Shown: positions 26,043-34,463 of the stretch, piece by piece
Numbering within the stretch: position 1 is the stretch's first letter
Layout of the letters: each line of letters opens with the position of its first letter
Assembly: GCF_003732425.1 (NCBI RefSeq)
Contig: NZ_MOBX01000003.1
Coordinates: forward strand, 558,001-622,000
DNA from: Pseudomonas fluorescens
GTDB lineage: Bacteria; Pseudomonadota; Gammaproteobacteria; Pseudomonadales; Pseudomonadaceae
DNA: 64,000 nt
Reading direction: 5' to 3'
Notes under the pieces: model-generated
Seen by the model: the letters and a program-made list of their open reading frames with translations, nothing else
Told to the model about the DNA's origin: nothing
Database searches by the model: none
Position numbers and translations under genes: made by a program

Positions 26043-27416
26043 TTACGCCACCACGCGATAGCACGGCACATACGCCGCGCCGCCCGGCAGCTTCATCCGG
26101 TGCTGGGCGACGAAGGCTTTGAGCAGCGCATCGAGCGGTTGCATGATCGCCGCATCACCACGGATCTGGTACGGCCCGTGTTCTTCGATCAGGCGAATGC
26201 CCTTGTCCTTGACGTTACCGGCGACGATCCCGGAAAACGCCCGGCGCAGGTTGGCCGCCAGTTCGTGCGGTGGCTGGTCGCGGTGCAGTTTCAGGTTGGC
26301 CATGTTTTCGTGAGTCGGATCGAACGGGCGCTGGAAGCCTTCGTCGATTTTCAGCAGCCAGTTGAAGTGAAACGCATCGTTGCGCTCGCGGCGGAACTGC
26401 TTCACCGCTTTCAGGCCTTGCGTCATCTGCCGCGCCACTTCGGTTGGGTCGTCGATGATGATTTCGTAGTGCTGCTTGGCGGCTTCGCCGAGGGTGGCGG
26501 TGACGAAGGCGTCGAGTTGTTCCAGATATGGCGCGGCATGTTTCGGCCCGGTCAGGATGACCGGGAACGGCAGGCCTGCGTTGTCCGGGTGCATCAGGAT
26601 GCCCAGCAGGTACAGAAACTCTTCAGCCGTACCGGCGCCGCCCGGGAAAATGATGATGCCGTGGCCAACGCGGACGAAGGCTTCCAGACGTTTCTCGATG
26701 TCCGGCAGGATCACCAGTTCGTTAACGATCGGGTTCGGCGCTTCGGCGGCGATGATGCCCGGCTCGGTCAGACCGAGGTAGCGCCCGCCATGGATACGCT
26801 GTTTGGCGTGAGCGATGGTCGCGCCTTTCATCGGGCCTTTCATCACACCTGGACCGCAGCCGGTGCAGATGTCGAGGCTGCGCAGGCCCAGTTCATGGCC
26901 GACTTTCTTGGTGTATTTGTATTCTTCGGTGTTGATCGAGTGACCGCCCCAGCACACGACGATCTTCGGCTCGACGCCCGGACGCAACGTGCGCGCATTG
27001 CGCAGCAGGTGGAAAACGTAGTCACTGATGCCTTGCGAGGTGCTGAGGTCGATGCGTTGGCTGTCGAGTTCGTTTTCGGTGTAGACGATGTCGCGCAGGG
27101 CGCTGAACAACATTTCGCGGGTGCTGGCGATCATTTCGCCGTCGACGAACGCGTCGGCCGGAGCGTTCAGCAGCTCCAGGCGTACGCCGCGATCTTGCTG
27201 GTGAATGCGGATTTCGAAGTCCTTGTAGGCTTCCAGAATGGTTTTCGCGTTATCGACATGGGCGCCGGTGTTGAGGATGGCCAGGGCGCACTGGCGGAAG
27301 AGGGTGTAGGTACTGCCGGATCCGGCTTCGCTCAGTTGTTGCACTTCACGTTGAGAAAGGGTTTCCAGGCTGCCTTTCGGGCTGACCGAGGCATTGATTA
27401 CGTGTCGTTGGGTCAT
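26043..27416 (-). CDS. ppnN: PpnN nucleotide 5'-monophosphate nucleosidase (LOG family)
   Basis: This 457-residue protein is close to the length of E. coli PpnN (YgdH). The central LOG domain contains CTGCGPGVMKGPMKGA and the catalytic phosphate-binding IIFPGGAGTAEEF. N- and C-terminal extensions flank it, the C-terminal one matching the ppGpp-regulated subfamily. It cleaves the N-glycosidic bond of purine and pyrimidine monophosphates to base plus ribose 5-phosphate and is activated by (p)ppGpp in E. coli. AAGGATC precedes ATG 27416. It is a single gene. Confidence 0.9.
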   Translation of the reverse strand: MTQRHVINASVSPKGSLETLSQREVQQLSEAGSGSTYTLFRQCALAILNTGAHVDNAKTILEAYKDFEIRIHQQDRGVRLELLNAPADAFVDGEMIASTREMLFSALRDIVYTENELDSQRIDLSTSQGISDYVFHLLRNARTLRPGVEPKIVVCWGGHSINTEEYKYTKKVGHELGLRSLDICTGCGPGVMKGPMKGATIAHAKQRIHGGRYLGLTEPGIIAAEAPNPIVNELVILPDIEKRLEAFVRVGHGIIIFPGGAGTAEEFLYLLGILMHPDNAGLPFPVILTGPKHAAPYLEQLDAFVTATLGEAAKQHYEIIIDDPTEVARQMTQGLKAVKQFRRERNDAFHFNWLLKIDEGFQRPFDPTHENMANLKLHRDQPPHELAANLRRAFSGIVAGNVKDKGIRLIEEHGPYQIRGDAAIMQPLDALLKAFVAQHRMKLPGGAAYVPCYRVVA

Positions 27417-27637
27417 GCAATGATCCTTAAAACGATGTCATCCCAAAACCAGGCGGATGGCATCCGAATAGTGTGTATCCATGAATGAAGATGGCACGAT
27501 CTGCGCTGTACCGCCATGTCCCCGTTGGACGCTGAAAAGATGAAAAGGAGCCCCAGCATAGCTAAATCCGCGGTAGAGGCGATAATGCGCCGGCCGGTTT
27601 TTTCAGTTAACTCTTTTGTCGCTCAAGGAAGTCATTT

Positions 27638-28168
27638 GTGATGTTCGAGATTCAGCCGATGGATGCCGCCACCTTTCGCCAGCAGACCCGCCGCAGCACG
27701 ATCATCATTGCTGTACTGTTCCTGGTGCTGGCGATGTTGTTTTCCAGCGTGGCGGTGGCGCTGTTCGGTGAGCCTGGCGGCGATAACCTGCGCTTCAATG
27801 TCGGCGGGGTGTTTGTGGCATTTCTGCTGACCGCAGCGTTACTGCGCGGGCGCTTCTGGAGCCAGAGCTGGATGGCGCCAGCGGTGTATAGCTGGCGGCT
27901 CAAGCGCAGTCTGATGAGCATTACCAATGTGATGCATCAGGTGACTGCAGCGGTTGAGAAAAACGATCCGACGGCGATGAAGGTTTTGCGCTTCTATCAT
28001 CTCGGTTTGACACAAATGCACGAACTGGACGGCAACTCCAGCGATCACGGGCAACTGTGGCGGGAAGTCGAAGCGCACAAGGAACGGATGCAGGCGCTGG
28101 GACTCGATACCGAGCAGACGCGCCTGGATCCGGCCTGGCTGGAAACCTTGAAGCCGACGTCGCGTTGA
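27638..28168 (+). CDS. DUF3087 family membrane protein
   Basis: This 176-residue protein has two membrane helices (about 22-44 and 54-70) and a cytoplasmic helical domain (RLKRSLMSITNVMHQVTAAVEKNDPTAMKVLRFYHLGLTQMHEL in pieces). It matches the DUF3087 family of unknown function. GTG 27638 and ATG 27641 are adjacent starts, both served by AAGGAAG. It converges end-to-end with the DUF2784 gene. Confidence 0.75.
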   Translation: MMFEIQPMDAATFRQQTRRSTIIIAVLFLVLAMLFSSVAVALFGEPGGDNLRFNVGGVFVAFLLTAALLRGRFWSQSWMAPAVYSWRLKRSLMSITNVMHQVTAAVEKNDPTAMKVLRFYHLGLTQMHELDGNSSDHGQLWREVEAHKERMQALGLDTEQTRLDPAWLETLKPTSR

Positions 28169-28543
28169 TCACACAGCTCGACGCAGTTTCCACGAACGGA
28201 TTAAACGACCGTAAACCAGCAGGTTGATTGCCAGCACCACGCTGCCAAGCGCCAGTTGAATCTGCGGAGTGAGCCCGGCGGGATAGATAATCGGCCAGAT
28301 GTAATGCTCGATGAAGCCGCCGGCGTATTCAGTCTGCCCGGCGGCGTGGCGCATGAGGTTTTCCCAGTAGGTCAGCGGGCAAGTCAAATGCAGCACCTCG
28401 ACCGCCACACCCCAGGCGGCAGCCGGCAAATGCAGCCACATCACACGTGGCCATTTGAGGACCAGCAGCCCGCCAAACAGCACAAACAGAATGAAGGACA
28501 AATGAAACAGCACCAGCCCGTCGGCTGCGATTCGGTACAGCAT
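28169..28543 (-). CDS. DUF2784 family membrane protein
   Basis: This 124-residue protein has three to four membrane helices and the DUF2784 signatures VLHLTCPLTYWENLMR and FIEHYIWPIIYP. Function unknown. GGGAGACGAC precedes the ATG. The last base of the stop is the base after the stop of the convergent DUF3087 gene, so there is no spacer between the two coding regions. Confidence 0.85.
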   Translation of the reverse strand: MLYRIAADGLVLFHLSFILFVLFGGLLVLKWPRVMWLHLPAAAWGVAVEVLHLTCPLTYWENLMRHAAGQTEYAGGFIEHYIWPIIYPAGLTPQIQLALGSVVLAINLLVYGRLIRSWKLRRAV

Positions 28544-28696
28544 GTCGTCTCCCTGACGCGATTGTGAATGGCTCCCATGGTACGCCGATGGCTGTCCACA
28601 GTCGGCGTGATTTAGCGCAATTGCGCAAGATTGTTCAAGCCGGACAAGGGGATTTGCTGGCAGAGTCTGTTGCTGTTTCCACTGTTGAAGAGCGAT

Positions 28697-29395
28697 ATGT
28701 CTGACTCACTTATGCCGCGCAGCGCGTTCCTTCGCGGCGCTGCGGCGATCATGCCGTTGTCGCTGGCCACCGCGCCCTGGGGGCTGCTGGCCGGCTCCAT
28801 GGCAATCGAAGCCAATCTCACGCCGCTGCAAGGCCAGGGCCTGTCGAGTATCGTGTTTGCCGGTGCGGCGCAACTGGTGGCGATCGGCATGCTCAAGGGC
28901 GGCGCGGGGATTTTCTCGATTCTGTTGACCACGCTGCTGCTGACTTCACAGCACCTGCTCTATGGCATGAGCATGCGCTCGGTGATTTCGCCGCTGCCGG
29001 GGCGCTGGCGTCTAGGCTTGGGATTTCTGCTCACCGATGAGTTGTTCGCATTGACCAGTCAGCATGACCGTCAGCAGTTCAACCGCTGGTATGCACTGGG
29101 TGTCGGCCTGACGTTTTACATCGCTTGGAATCTGTTCACCCTGGCCGGCATTGTCCTTGGCAGCAGCATTCCGGGGCTTGAGCATCTGGGGCTGGACTTC
29201 TCGATTGCCGCCACCTTCATCGCCCTGATTACACCGGTGGTGCGCAACGTACCGACGGTGATTTGCGTGGCGGTGTCGCTGTTTTGTTCGGTGTTGTTCA
29301 GTTACTGGCAATGGGGCTCGGCGCTGGTGTTGTCGGGGCTGGCCGGAATGACGGCAGGGTTTATCTGCAACAAGCTGTGTCGGGGGCGCACATGA
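28697..29395 (+). CDS. azlC: AzlC family branched-chain amino acid exporter, large subunit
   Basis: This 232-residue protein has about seven helices. The AzlC start region is FLRGAAAIMPLSLATAPWGLLAGS, and FAGAAQLVAIGML and the central LLTDELFALTS are family hallmarks. With AzlD it exports branched-chain or related amino acids (LIV-E type). GAAGAG lies upstream of ATG 28697. The azlD ATG overlaps its stop (ATGA). Confidence 0.9.
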   Translation: MSDSLMPRSAFLRGAAAIMPLSLATAPWGLLAGSMAIEANLTPLQGQGLSSIVFAGAAQLVAIGMLKGGAGIFSILLTTLLLTSQHLLYGMSMRSVISPLPGRWRLGLGFLLTDELFALTSQHDRQQFNRWYALGVGLTFYIAWNLFTLAGIVLGSSIPGLEHLGLDFSIAATFIALITPVVRNVPTVICVAVSLFCSVLFSYWQWGSALVLSGLAGMTAGFICNKLCRGRT

Positions 29396-29706
29396 TGATT
29401 TGGGCGGTGATTTTCGGTATGGGGATTCTGGTGTTTCTCAATCGCTACGTGTTTCTCGAGCCGCGTTTGCCGGTGCGTTTGAGCAGCAATGCGCGGCAGT
29501 TTCTCGGTTTTGCGGTACCGGGGATGCTCACGGCTATCTGCGGGCCGATTGTCTTCATGCCCGACAAGCAGCTGAATTTGCAGTGGGATAATCCTTACTT
29601 GCTTAGTTCGCTGGTGGCGATCGCTCTGGTCATCTACACGCGCAGTACGTTGCTCAGCATGTTGTTGAGCATGGCGTTCTTTTTTCTGCTGCGTTGGTGG
29701 TTGTAA
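29392..29706 (+). CDS. azlD: AzlD family branched-chain amino acid exporter, small subunit
   Basis: This 104-residue protein has four hydrophobic helices, with the AzlD patterns MGILVFLNRYVFL and AVPGMLTAICGPIVF. It pairs with AzlC at the inner membrane. The start overlaps the azlC stop by four bases. Confidence 0.9.
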   Translation: MMIWAVIFGMGILVFLNRYVFLEPRLPVRLSSNARQFLGFAVPGMLTAICGPIVFMPDKQLNLQWDNPYLLSSLVAIALVIYTRSTLLSMLLSMAFFFLLRWWL

Positions 29707-29769
29707 GTTGTCCGTTTGAAACTGTTCTACGCTTCAAGGATGACGGGTGACTGATGACGGGAGGTGCAG

Positions 29770-29916
29770 ATGACGACTGAGCAAAAGCAGCCAGAGACGG
29801 ATGAGCAAGACACGGATGAACCGACCCAAGAAGAAATAGAGCGGGAGAAACACAAGGAACAGACCTGGAAGCACGATGACGGCAGAGAGCTTTCAGATCC
29901 TGACCGCAAGTTTTGA
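29770..29916 (+). CDS. Small highly charged protein (48 aa)
   Basis: ATG 29770 follows GGGAGGTGCAG, a very strong ribosome site. The 48 codons encode an extremely hydrophilic, Glu/Asp/Lys/Gln-rich protein (MTTEQKQPETDEQDTDEPTQ, then a basic-acidic helix ending DPDRKF). It is followed 14 bases later by a terminator. It is probably disordered; no function is known. Confidence 0.6.
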   Translation: MTTEQKQPETDEQDTDEPTQEEIEREKHKEQTWKHDDGRELSDPDRKF

Positions 29917-29929
29917 ATGTTTTTTACGA

Positions 29930-29957
29930 AAAAGCCCCGCACATGCGGGGCTTTTTT
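29930..29957. terminator. Rho-independent terminator, probably bidirectional
   Basis: AAAAAGCCCCGCACATGCGGGGCTTTTTT is a perfect GC-rich stem with A and T flanks. It lies between the plus-strand 48-residue gene and the minus-strand gene at 29963. Confidence 0.92.
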
Positions 29958-29962
29958 GGGTT

Positions 29963-30178
29963 TCAGAGATCGTCCAGCTGGGTGAAATCGGGGTGTGCGG
30001 CCCGATATCCCAAGGTTCGGTCGATCCACGCATTCAACTCGTTGACCATCACCGGCGGGTGACCGGGATACGCCTCGAGGGTGGTACGCAGGGTGCGTTC
30101 GATATCGGCAACGCCACGCAGGTTTCGGGTCTTGATGTAGTGGCCGATAAAACAGTCGAGTTCAAAGCGTTCTGTCAT
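29963..30178 (-). CDS. Hypothetical protein (about 71 aa)
   Basis: The product starts MTERFELDCFIGHYIKTRNLRG and ends AAHPDFTQLDDL. It is a small helical acidic protein of no recognised family. ATG 30178 is the first ATG in a plausible coding stretch, though the ribosome site is weak; the frame stays open upstream to 30250 in poorer sequence. It ends at the bidirectional terminator. Confidence 0.5.
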   Translation of the reverse strand: MTERFELDCFIGHYIKTRNLRGVADIERTLRTTLEAYPGHPPVMVNELNAWIDRTLGYRAAHPDFTQLDDL

Positions 30179-30300
30179 GGACAGATAAATACACTCCAGG
30201 CCGCTGACCTGTTTGATTGCAAAATCGTCGCGCAACTTATTTCTCTGCAAGGCTTGTAGATGTTGTGGGGGATTCCTGGTTTATTGACTCTTTGGTCAAC

Positions 30301-30310
30301 TGGTATACCA
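30301..30310. promoter_or_regulatory. Palindrome TGGTATACCA, operator-like, in a gene-free stretch
   Basis: The perfect 10-base palindrome sits in A+T-richer DNA (30179-30494, no gene supported) and resembles operators of GntR/FadR-type regulators. No such regulator is encoded nearby and no gene clearly starts from it on either side. Confidence 0.3.
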
Positions 30311-30494
30311 ATCGGAAAGGCGGCGCGCATGCTAGCCGTAGTGCATCTAAATGTATGTATGACGGTTGAAATGTCTGACAGGCGGTTAGTTCATTCGAAC
30401 GTGTGTTTTATTTGCAGCGTTTCAAAGATGAAACAGCTGTTGTAACGATCATGCGGCACTTCCTCCATTGATAACGCGTGAAGGCGGACAATGT

Positions 30495-31175
30495 TCAAGC
30501 CTGCTCATTAATCAAACTGGCTCCCTGATTGCGTGCGTTACCGACCGCTTTGCCGACTTTGTACCATTCGAACACTTCACTGACTTCACCTTCGAACAGC
30601 AACATTTGCTCGGCGCGTTCAACGGGTGTCGCGGGGTTGAGCCATTCGCGCACCAACTCTGCGCGGAATACCACTGGTCGGCGATCATGGATATCGAGCA
30701 GGCCGCCGACGGCGTCGGCGGTGATGATCACGAAACCGTCGTCGTCCCGGGCCGGCGTTTCGGCCGTCGGAATTTGTCCTATGGCAGCGCAGAAAATCGC
30801 CCCATGATCCGCGCGACGAATCAACCAGGGTTGTCGGGTTTTGTCTTCGCTATCGACCCATTCAAACCAATTGTCCACGGGCACAATCAAGCGATGTCGC
30901 CAGATCGCTCGGAAGAACGCTCCGTGGGCGACTTTCTCTACCCGGGCATTAATCGGTGGTGGGCGATCCTTGGCCCAGTGCGGACGCCAGCCCCAGCGCA
31001 GATTGTCGGCCTGCAGCTGTTGGCCTTGTTGATGCAGGACGGCCAACGCAGTAGTTGGTGCCGCGTTGTAGCGATTGAGCAGCGCATCGCCGACGTGATT
31101 GATCAATGCGTCGGGAATGCTTAGCACGGCGACGAAGTCGTGAATGCCCCGGTACTGCGAGAGTCTTCCGCACAT
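30495..31175 (-). CDS. yedK: SRAP (YedK/HMCES) abasic-site crosslinking protein
   Basis: This 226-residue SOS response-associated peptidase-fold protein starts MCGRL. Cys2, after removal of Met1, forms a thiazolidine crosslink with abasic sites in single-stranded DNA. Other conserved points are NAAPTT near residue 36, the active-site region PINARVEKVA, NWFEWVD and the His in LLDIHDRRP. It shields abasic sites during replication. The start is fixed by the obligatory MCGR N-terminus at 31175. The ABC permease gene ends 28 bases away on the same strand but is read from its own operon. Confidence 0.9.
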   Translation of the reverse strand: MCGRLSQYRGIHDFVAVLSIPDALINHVGDALLNRYNAAPTTALAVLHQQGQQLQADNLRWGWRPHWAKDRPPPINARVEKVAHGAFFRAIWRHRLIVPVDNWFEWVDSEDKTRQPWLIRRADHGAIFCAAIGQIPTAETPARDDDGFVIITADAVGGLLDIHDRRPVVFRAELVREWLNPATPVERAEQMLLFEGEVSEVFEWYKVGKAVGNARNQGASLINEQA

Positions 31176-31203
31176 GGCTGAGTCTCCGGTTGGAGCTTTC
31201 AGC

Positions 31204-32046
31204 TTAGTCGTTGGCGTTCTGCCCGGTGAAGGTGTCACGCCAGCTCAGCCAGCGGCGTTCGAGCACGGCCAGCAAGCCGTCGCTGAGTTTACCGAGCAAG
31301 GCGAGCACGATGATTGCGGCCAGCACGATGTCCGGCCGCGAGGTTTCCCGGCCATCACTGAGCAGATACCCCAAACCCTTGGTGGCCGCGATCAGTTCGG
31401 CGGCCACCAGAAACATCCACGCCAGGCTCATGCCACTGCGCAACCCGGTGAAGAGGCCGGGCAGGGCGGCTGGCAACAAGATCCGTCGCACCAGTTGCAA
31501 GCGGCTGAAACCATAGATGCGGCCGACTTCCACCAGTTTGCGATCAATGTTGCGAATGGCCGCGACGACATTGACGTACACCGGAAAGAACGCGCCAATG
31601 GCGATCAAGACGATTTTCGAGGTTTCGTCGATGCCCAGCCACAACAGCAGCAGCGGCACCCAGGCCAGGCTCGGAATGGAACGCAGGGCAGCAAAGGTCG
31701 GTTCCAGATAGGCCTCGGCTTCGCGGCTCAAACCGACCCAGGCGGCAAACACCAGCGCCAGACTGGCGCCAATGGCAAAGCCTAGCAGCACGCGGATCAG
31801 GCTGGCGCCAATGTGTTTCCACAGCGCGCCTTCGGCGAGGTCGGTGAGGGTCAGGGCGATCTCGCTCGGTGCCGGCATCTGGTAGGACGGCAGCCAACCG
31901 ATGCGTACGATTATTTCCAGCGCGACGATGATCAGCAGCGGCAGGGCCAGGCCTTTGCAGCGGCGCCGCCACGTCGGACTGAAACCTGCCGGGTGCTGTC
32001 GCGACATGACAAGTGGCGCGGGCAGGTCTTTGCTCTGAGTGGTCAT
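31204..32046 (-). CDS. Sulfonate/nitrate-type ABC transporter permease (SsuC-like)
   Basis: This 280-residue protein has six membrane helices and the EAA loop VEVGRIYGFSRLQLVRRILLPAALPG for docking to the ATPase (given here by its first and last parts). It is typical of SsuC/TauC permeases. GGAGCC precedes ATG 32046. The binding protein gene 62 bases upstream should be in the same transcript. No ATP-binding subunit gene is adjacent, which is unusual, so the ATPase must be borrowed from elsewhere. Confidence 0.85.
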   Translation of the reverse strand: MTTQSKDLPAPLVMSRQHPAGFSPTWRRRCKGLALPLLIIVALEIIVRIGWLPSYQMPAPSEIALTLTDLAEGALWKHIGASLIRVLLGFAIGASLALVFAAWVGLSREAEAYLEPTFAALRSIPSLAWVPLLLLWLGIDETSKIVLIAIGAFFPVYVNVVAAIRNIDRKLVEVGRIYGFSRLQLVRRILLPAALPGLFTGLRSGMSLAWMFLVAAELIAATKGLGYLLSDGRETSRPDIVLAAIIVLALLGKLSDGLLAVLERRWLSWRDTFTGQNAND

Positions 32047-32107
32047 GGATTTGGCTCCGCTCACGGCAACTCCGCGACGGGCGCGCAGTTGCCGTGAGAC
32101 TGATCGG

Positions 32108-33088
32108 TTACTGGCGGGCGACGGCTTGCTGCACACCGCTGTCGAGCAATTGATCGATAACGTGATCGACATTCACCCCACGACGCACCAGTTCCTCGGA
32201 GACCAGAATCGGTGCCGCAGCCTTGGAGGCGCTGATGTCCTGCTGGGTGAGTTGCGGGCTGCTCAGGTCAGTGCGCGACAGTTGCAACTTCGCCACGTCC
32301 AGCGGCAAGCCGGACTCCTTGGCGAGCAGGGCGGCGAATTCATCAGGGTTTTTCAGCGCCCATTCGCGGGCCTGCTCGTAGGCTTTGATCACGGTGTCGA
32401 TGGTCTGCGGATGTTCTTTGGCGTATTGCTCGGTGACGCTGACCACGCCGTAACTGTTGAACGCCGGGTTGCGGTACAGCAGGCGCGAGCCGGCCTGAAC
32501 CTGGCTGGCGGCCATGTGCGGATCGAGTCCGGCCCAGGCGTCGACATCGCCTTTTTCCAGTGCCGTGCGGCCATCTGGATGCTGCAGGTGGACCAGTTCC
32601 ACATCGTCTTTTTTCAGCCCGGCCTGCTGCAGGCTGCGCAGGGTGAACAGATACGGGTCGGTGCCTTTGGTGGCGGCGATCTTTTTGCCCTTGAGGTCGG
32701 CGACGCTTTGGAACGGCGAATCCTTGCGCACCACCAGAGCGGTCCATTCGGCGCGGCTATACACGTAGACGGATTTGATCGGACTGCCATTGGCGCGGCT
32801 CAGTACCGCAGCAAGGCTGGCGCTGGAGGCGAAATCAACGCCGCCACTGTTGAGGTATTCCAGCGAACGGTTGCTGCCCTGACTCAGAACCCAGCTGACT
32901 TTGGTTTGCGGCAAGGCTTTCTCGAGGAAACCGAAGTGCTTGAGCACCAGACTCACCGGCGAGTAATAGGCGTAGTCGAGATGCACTTCCGCCGGCGCGA
33001 TTTCAGTCGCGTGGGCAAGCGGTTGCAGGCCCAGCACCATGGCACTGGCAGCCAGCAGGGTTTTGAGTCGGGGAAAGAACGATGTCAT
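32108..33088 (-). CDS. Aliphatic sulfonate-type ABC transporter substrate-binding protein
   Basis: This 326-residue periplasmic protein has a signal peptide (about 1-27, ending LAHA). The SsuA/NMT1-like domain contains SNRSLEYLNSGGVDFASSAS, DLKGKKIAATKGTDPYLFTL and GDVDAWAGLDPHMAASQ. It probably binds an organosulfur compound or a related anion. The first gene of a two-gene unit with the permease, it is divergent from a second binding protein (33385). GGAGCGCC precedes ATG 33088. Confidence 0.85.
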   Translation of the reverse strand: MTSFFPRLKTLLAASAMVLGLQPLAHATEIAPAEVHLDYAYYSPVSLVLKHFGFLEKALPQTKVSWVLSQGSNRSLEYLNSGGVDFASSASLAAVLSRANGSPIKSVYVYSRAEWTALVVRKDSPFQSVADLKGKKIAATKGTDPYLFTLRSLQQAGLKKDDVELVHLQHPDGRTALEKGDVDAWAGLDPHMAASQVQAGSRLLYRNPAFNSYGVVSVTEQYAKEHPQTIDTVIKAYEQAREWALKNPDEFAALLAKESGLPLDVAKLQLSRTDLSSPQLTQQDISASKAAAPILVSEELVRRGVNVDHVIDQLLDSGVQQAVARQ

Positions 33089-33384
33089 GGGGGCGCTCCG
33101 GCAAAGGCACAGGTTTCTTATGTCCAAAATGATATTTTTATCGAATGCTTCCTGCATGAATGGAATATTGCAGGCTCTGTGCCATGTGCCTGGAGGTGCC
33201 GGTTTACACGGGTTTCAAGTCGAGGTTGAGGATTTCGACTGTTGATGGGGCAACACTGTGGTTTGCCACTGTTGCTGTACGAACAGTGGTAATCGACAGT
33301 GATGAGCTTATGCGTTAATCGAATTTCAAAACCTTTTATTAAGAGCGTTATCGTCTATGAAATTTCCCTTCTGCAGGATGTGCC

Positions 33385-34332
33385 ATGAAGCTTTCTCGGT
33401 TCCTACGCAGTGCGTTGAGCGCTGCACTGTTTACGTCGCCACTGTCCTACGCTGCCGAGTCCTTGGTCCTGCACGTCGGTGATCAGAACTACTACAACAT
33501 CCGTGCCTCGGTGGAGGCGTCCGGCGTGTTGAAAGACGCGCCTTATACCGTCGACTGGAAACACTTCCAGGCGGCGGCACCCTTGGCTGAAGCATTGCAG
33601 ACCGGTTCGCTGGATCTGGGCTTCCTGGGGGATTCCGGTTTTCTGTTTCTGGCAGCCAGGCAGGCGCCGGTGAAACTGATCGGCGTATCGCGGCAGAACC
33701 CGGACACCATCGCGCTACTGGTGCCAAAGGATTCGCCGGTGAAAACCATCGCTGATCTGAAAGGCAAGAAAGTCGCCTACTGGCCTGGTGCCTGGAGTCA
33801 GCAATTGACCTTGCGTGCGCTGGAGCAGGGTGGTCTGCCGGAAAACTACGTCGACTTCGTCAAGCTGATGCCGATCGATGCGGCCGCAGCCCTGCCACAG
33901 GGCAGCATTGACGCTTTCCCGGTATGGGAACCGTATATTTCCCAGCAGATCGTGTTCTCGGGCGCGCGGCCGATCCTCACCGCAAAAAATCTGATGCCGG
34001 GGCTCAGTGCCATCGCGGCATCCACGCCGTCGATCGACAGCAAGCGTGCCGCCATTGCGGACTTTCTCGGGCGCCTGAAGCAGGCGCGGGCATGGGTCGA
34101 CAGCCACACGGATGAATATGCCGATCTGTGGGCGAAGAAAGCCAATCTCGATCAACAGGTGTCGCGCCACTGGTTGCGTCAGGCGCACATGACCGTCGGG
34201 CCGGTGGACCAGCAAGCGGCGACAGACCTGCAAAGTACTGCGGATTTCCTGTTCAAAGTGAAAGCGCTGCCGGCGCCGTTGGCGACCGCCGGGATTATCG
34301 ACACGTCTTTTCAGCAGGCACTGGCGCACTAA
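33385..34332 (+). CDS. Second sulfonate-type ABC transporter substrate-binding protein
   Basis: This 315-residue protein has a signal peptide ending SYAA and the same fold as its divergent neighbour. Segments include LHVGDQNYYNIRASVEASG, LQTGSLDLGFLGDSGFLFLAARQ, DLKGKKVAYWPGAWSQQLTL and GSIDAFPVWEPYISQQ. Sequence similarity to the 32108 protein is limited, so the ligands probably differ. The 296-base divergent intergenic region is A+T-richer and has no gene. It probably holds promoters for both genes, perhaps a sulfur-starvation (CysB-type) site, but none is clear. No permease or ATPase follows. Confidence 0.8.
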   Translation: MKLSRFLRSALSAALFTSPLSYAAESLVLHVGDQNYYNIRASVEASGVLKDAPYTVDWKHFQAAAPLAEALQTGSLDLGFLGDSGFLFLAARQAPVKLIGVSRQNPDTIALLVPKDSPVKTIADLKGKKVAYWPGAWSQQLTLRALEQGGLPENYVDFVKLMPIDAAAALPQGSIDAFPVWEPYISQQIVFSGARPILTAKNLMPGLSAIAASTPSIDSKRAAIADFLGRLKQARAWVDSHTDEYADLWAKKANLDQQVSRHWLRQAHMTVGPVDQQAATDLQSTADFLFKVKALPAPLATAGIIDTSFQQALAH

Positions 34333-34359
34333 GCGAGCGCCGGAACCAAACCCTGTGTA

Positions 34360-34406
34360 CCTTATCCAACCACCGCTCGCGTAGCGGAGCGCAGGGATGG
34401 ATAAGG
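34360..34406 (+). terminator. Long hairpin after the binding-protein gene
   Basis: CCTTATCCA (34360-34368) pairs with TGGATAAGG (34398-34406), with a second pair inside (GCTCGC / GCGGAGC). There is no T tract, so it may be a transcript-end or processing hairpin rather than a classical terminator. Confidence 0.4.
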
Positions 34407-34463
34407 GCGAGGGAGTTTTGCCAATCGACAACATGACGGCAGCCGCCGTGCTCAAGGCAAAAC

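Noticed and set aside
30260..30445. Plus-strand frame of 61 codons
   Set aside because: There is no ribosome site and it is rich in Cys/Met/Trp by chance. It also overlaps the operator-like palindrome.
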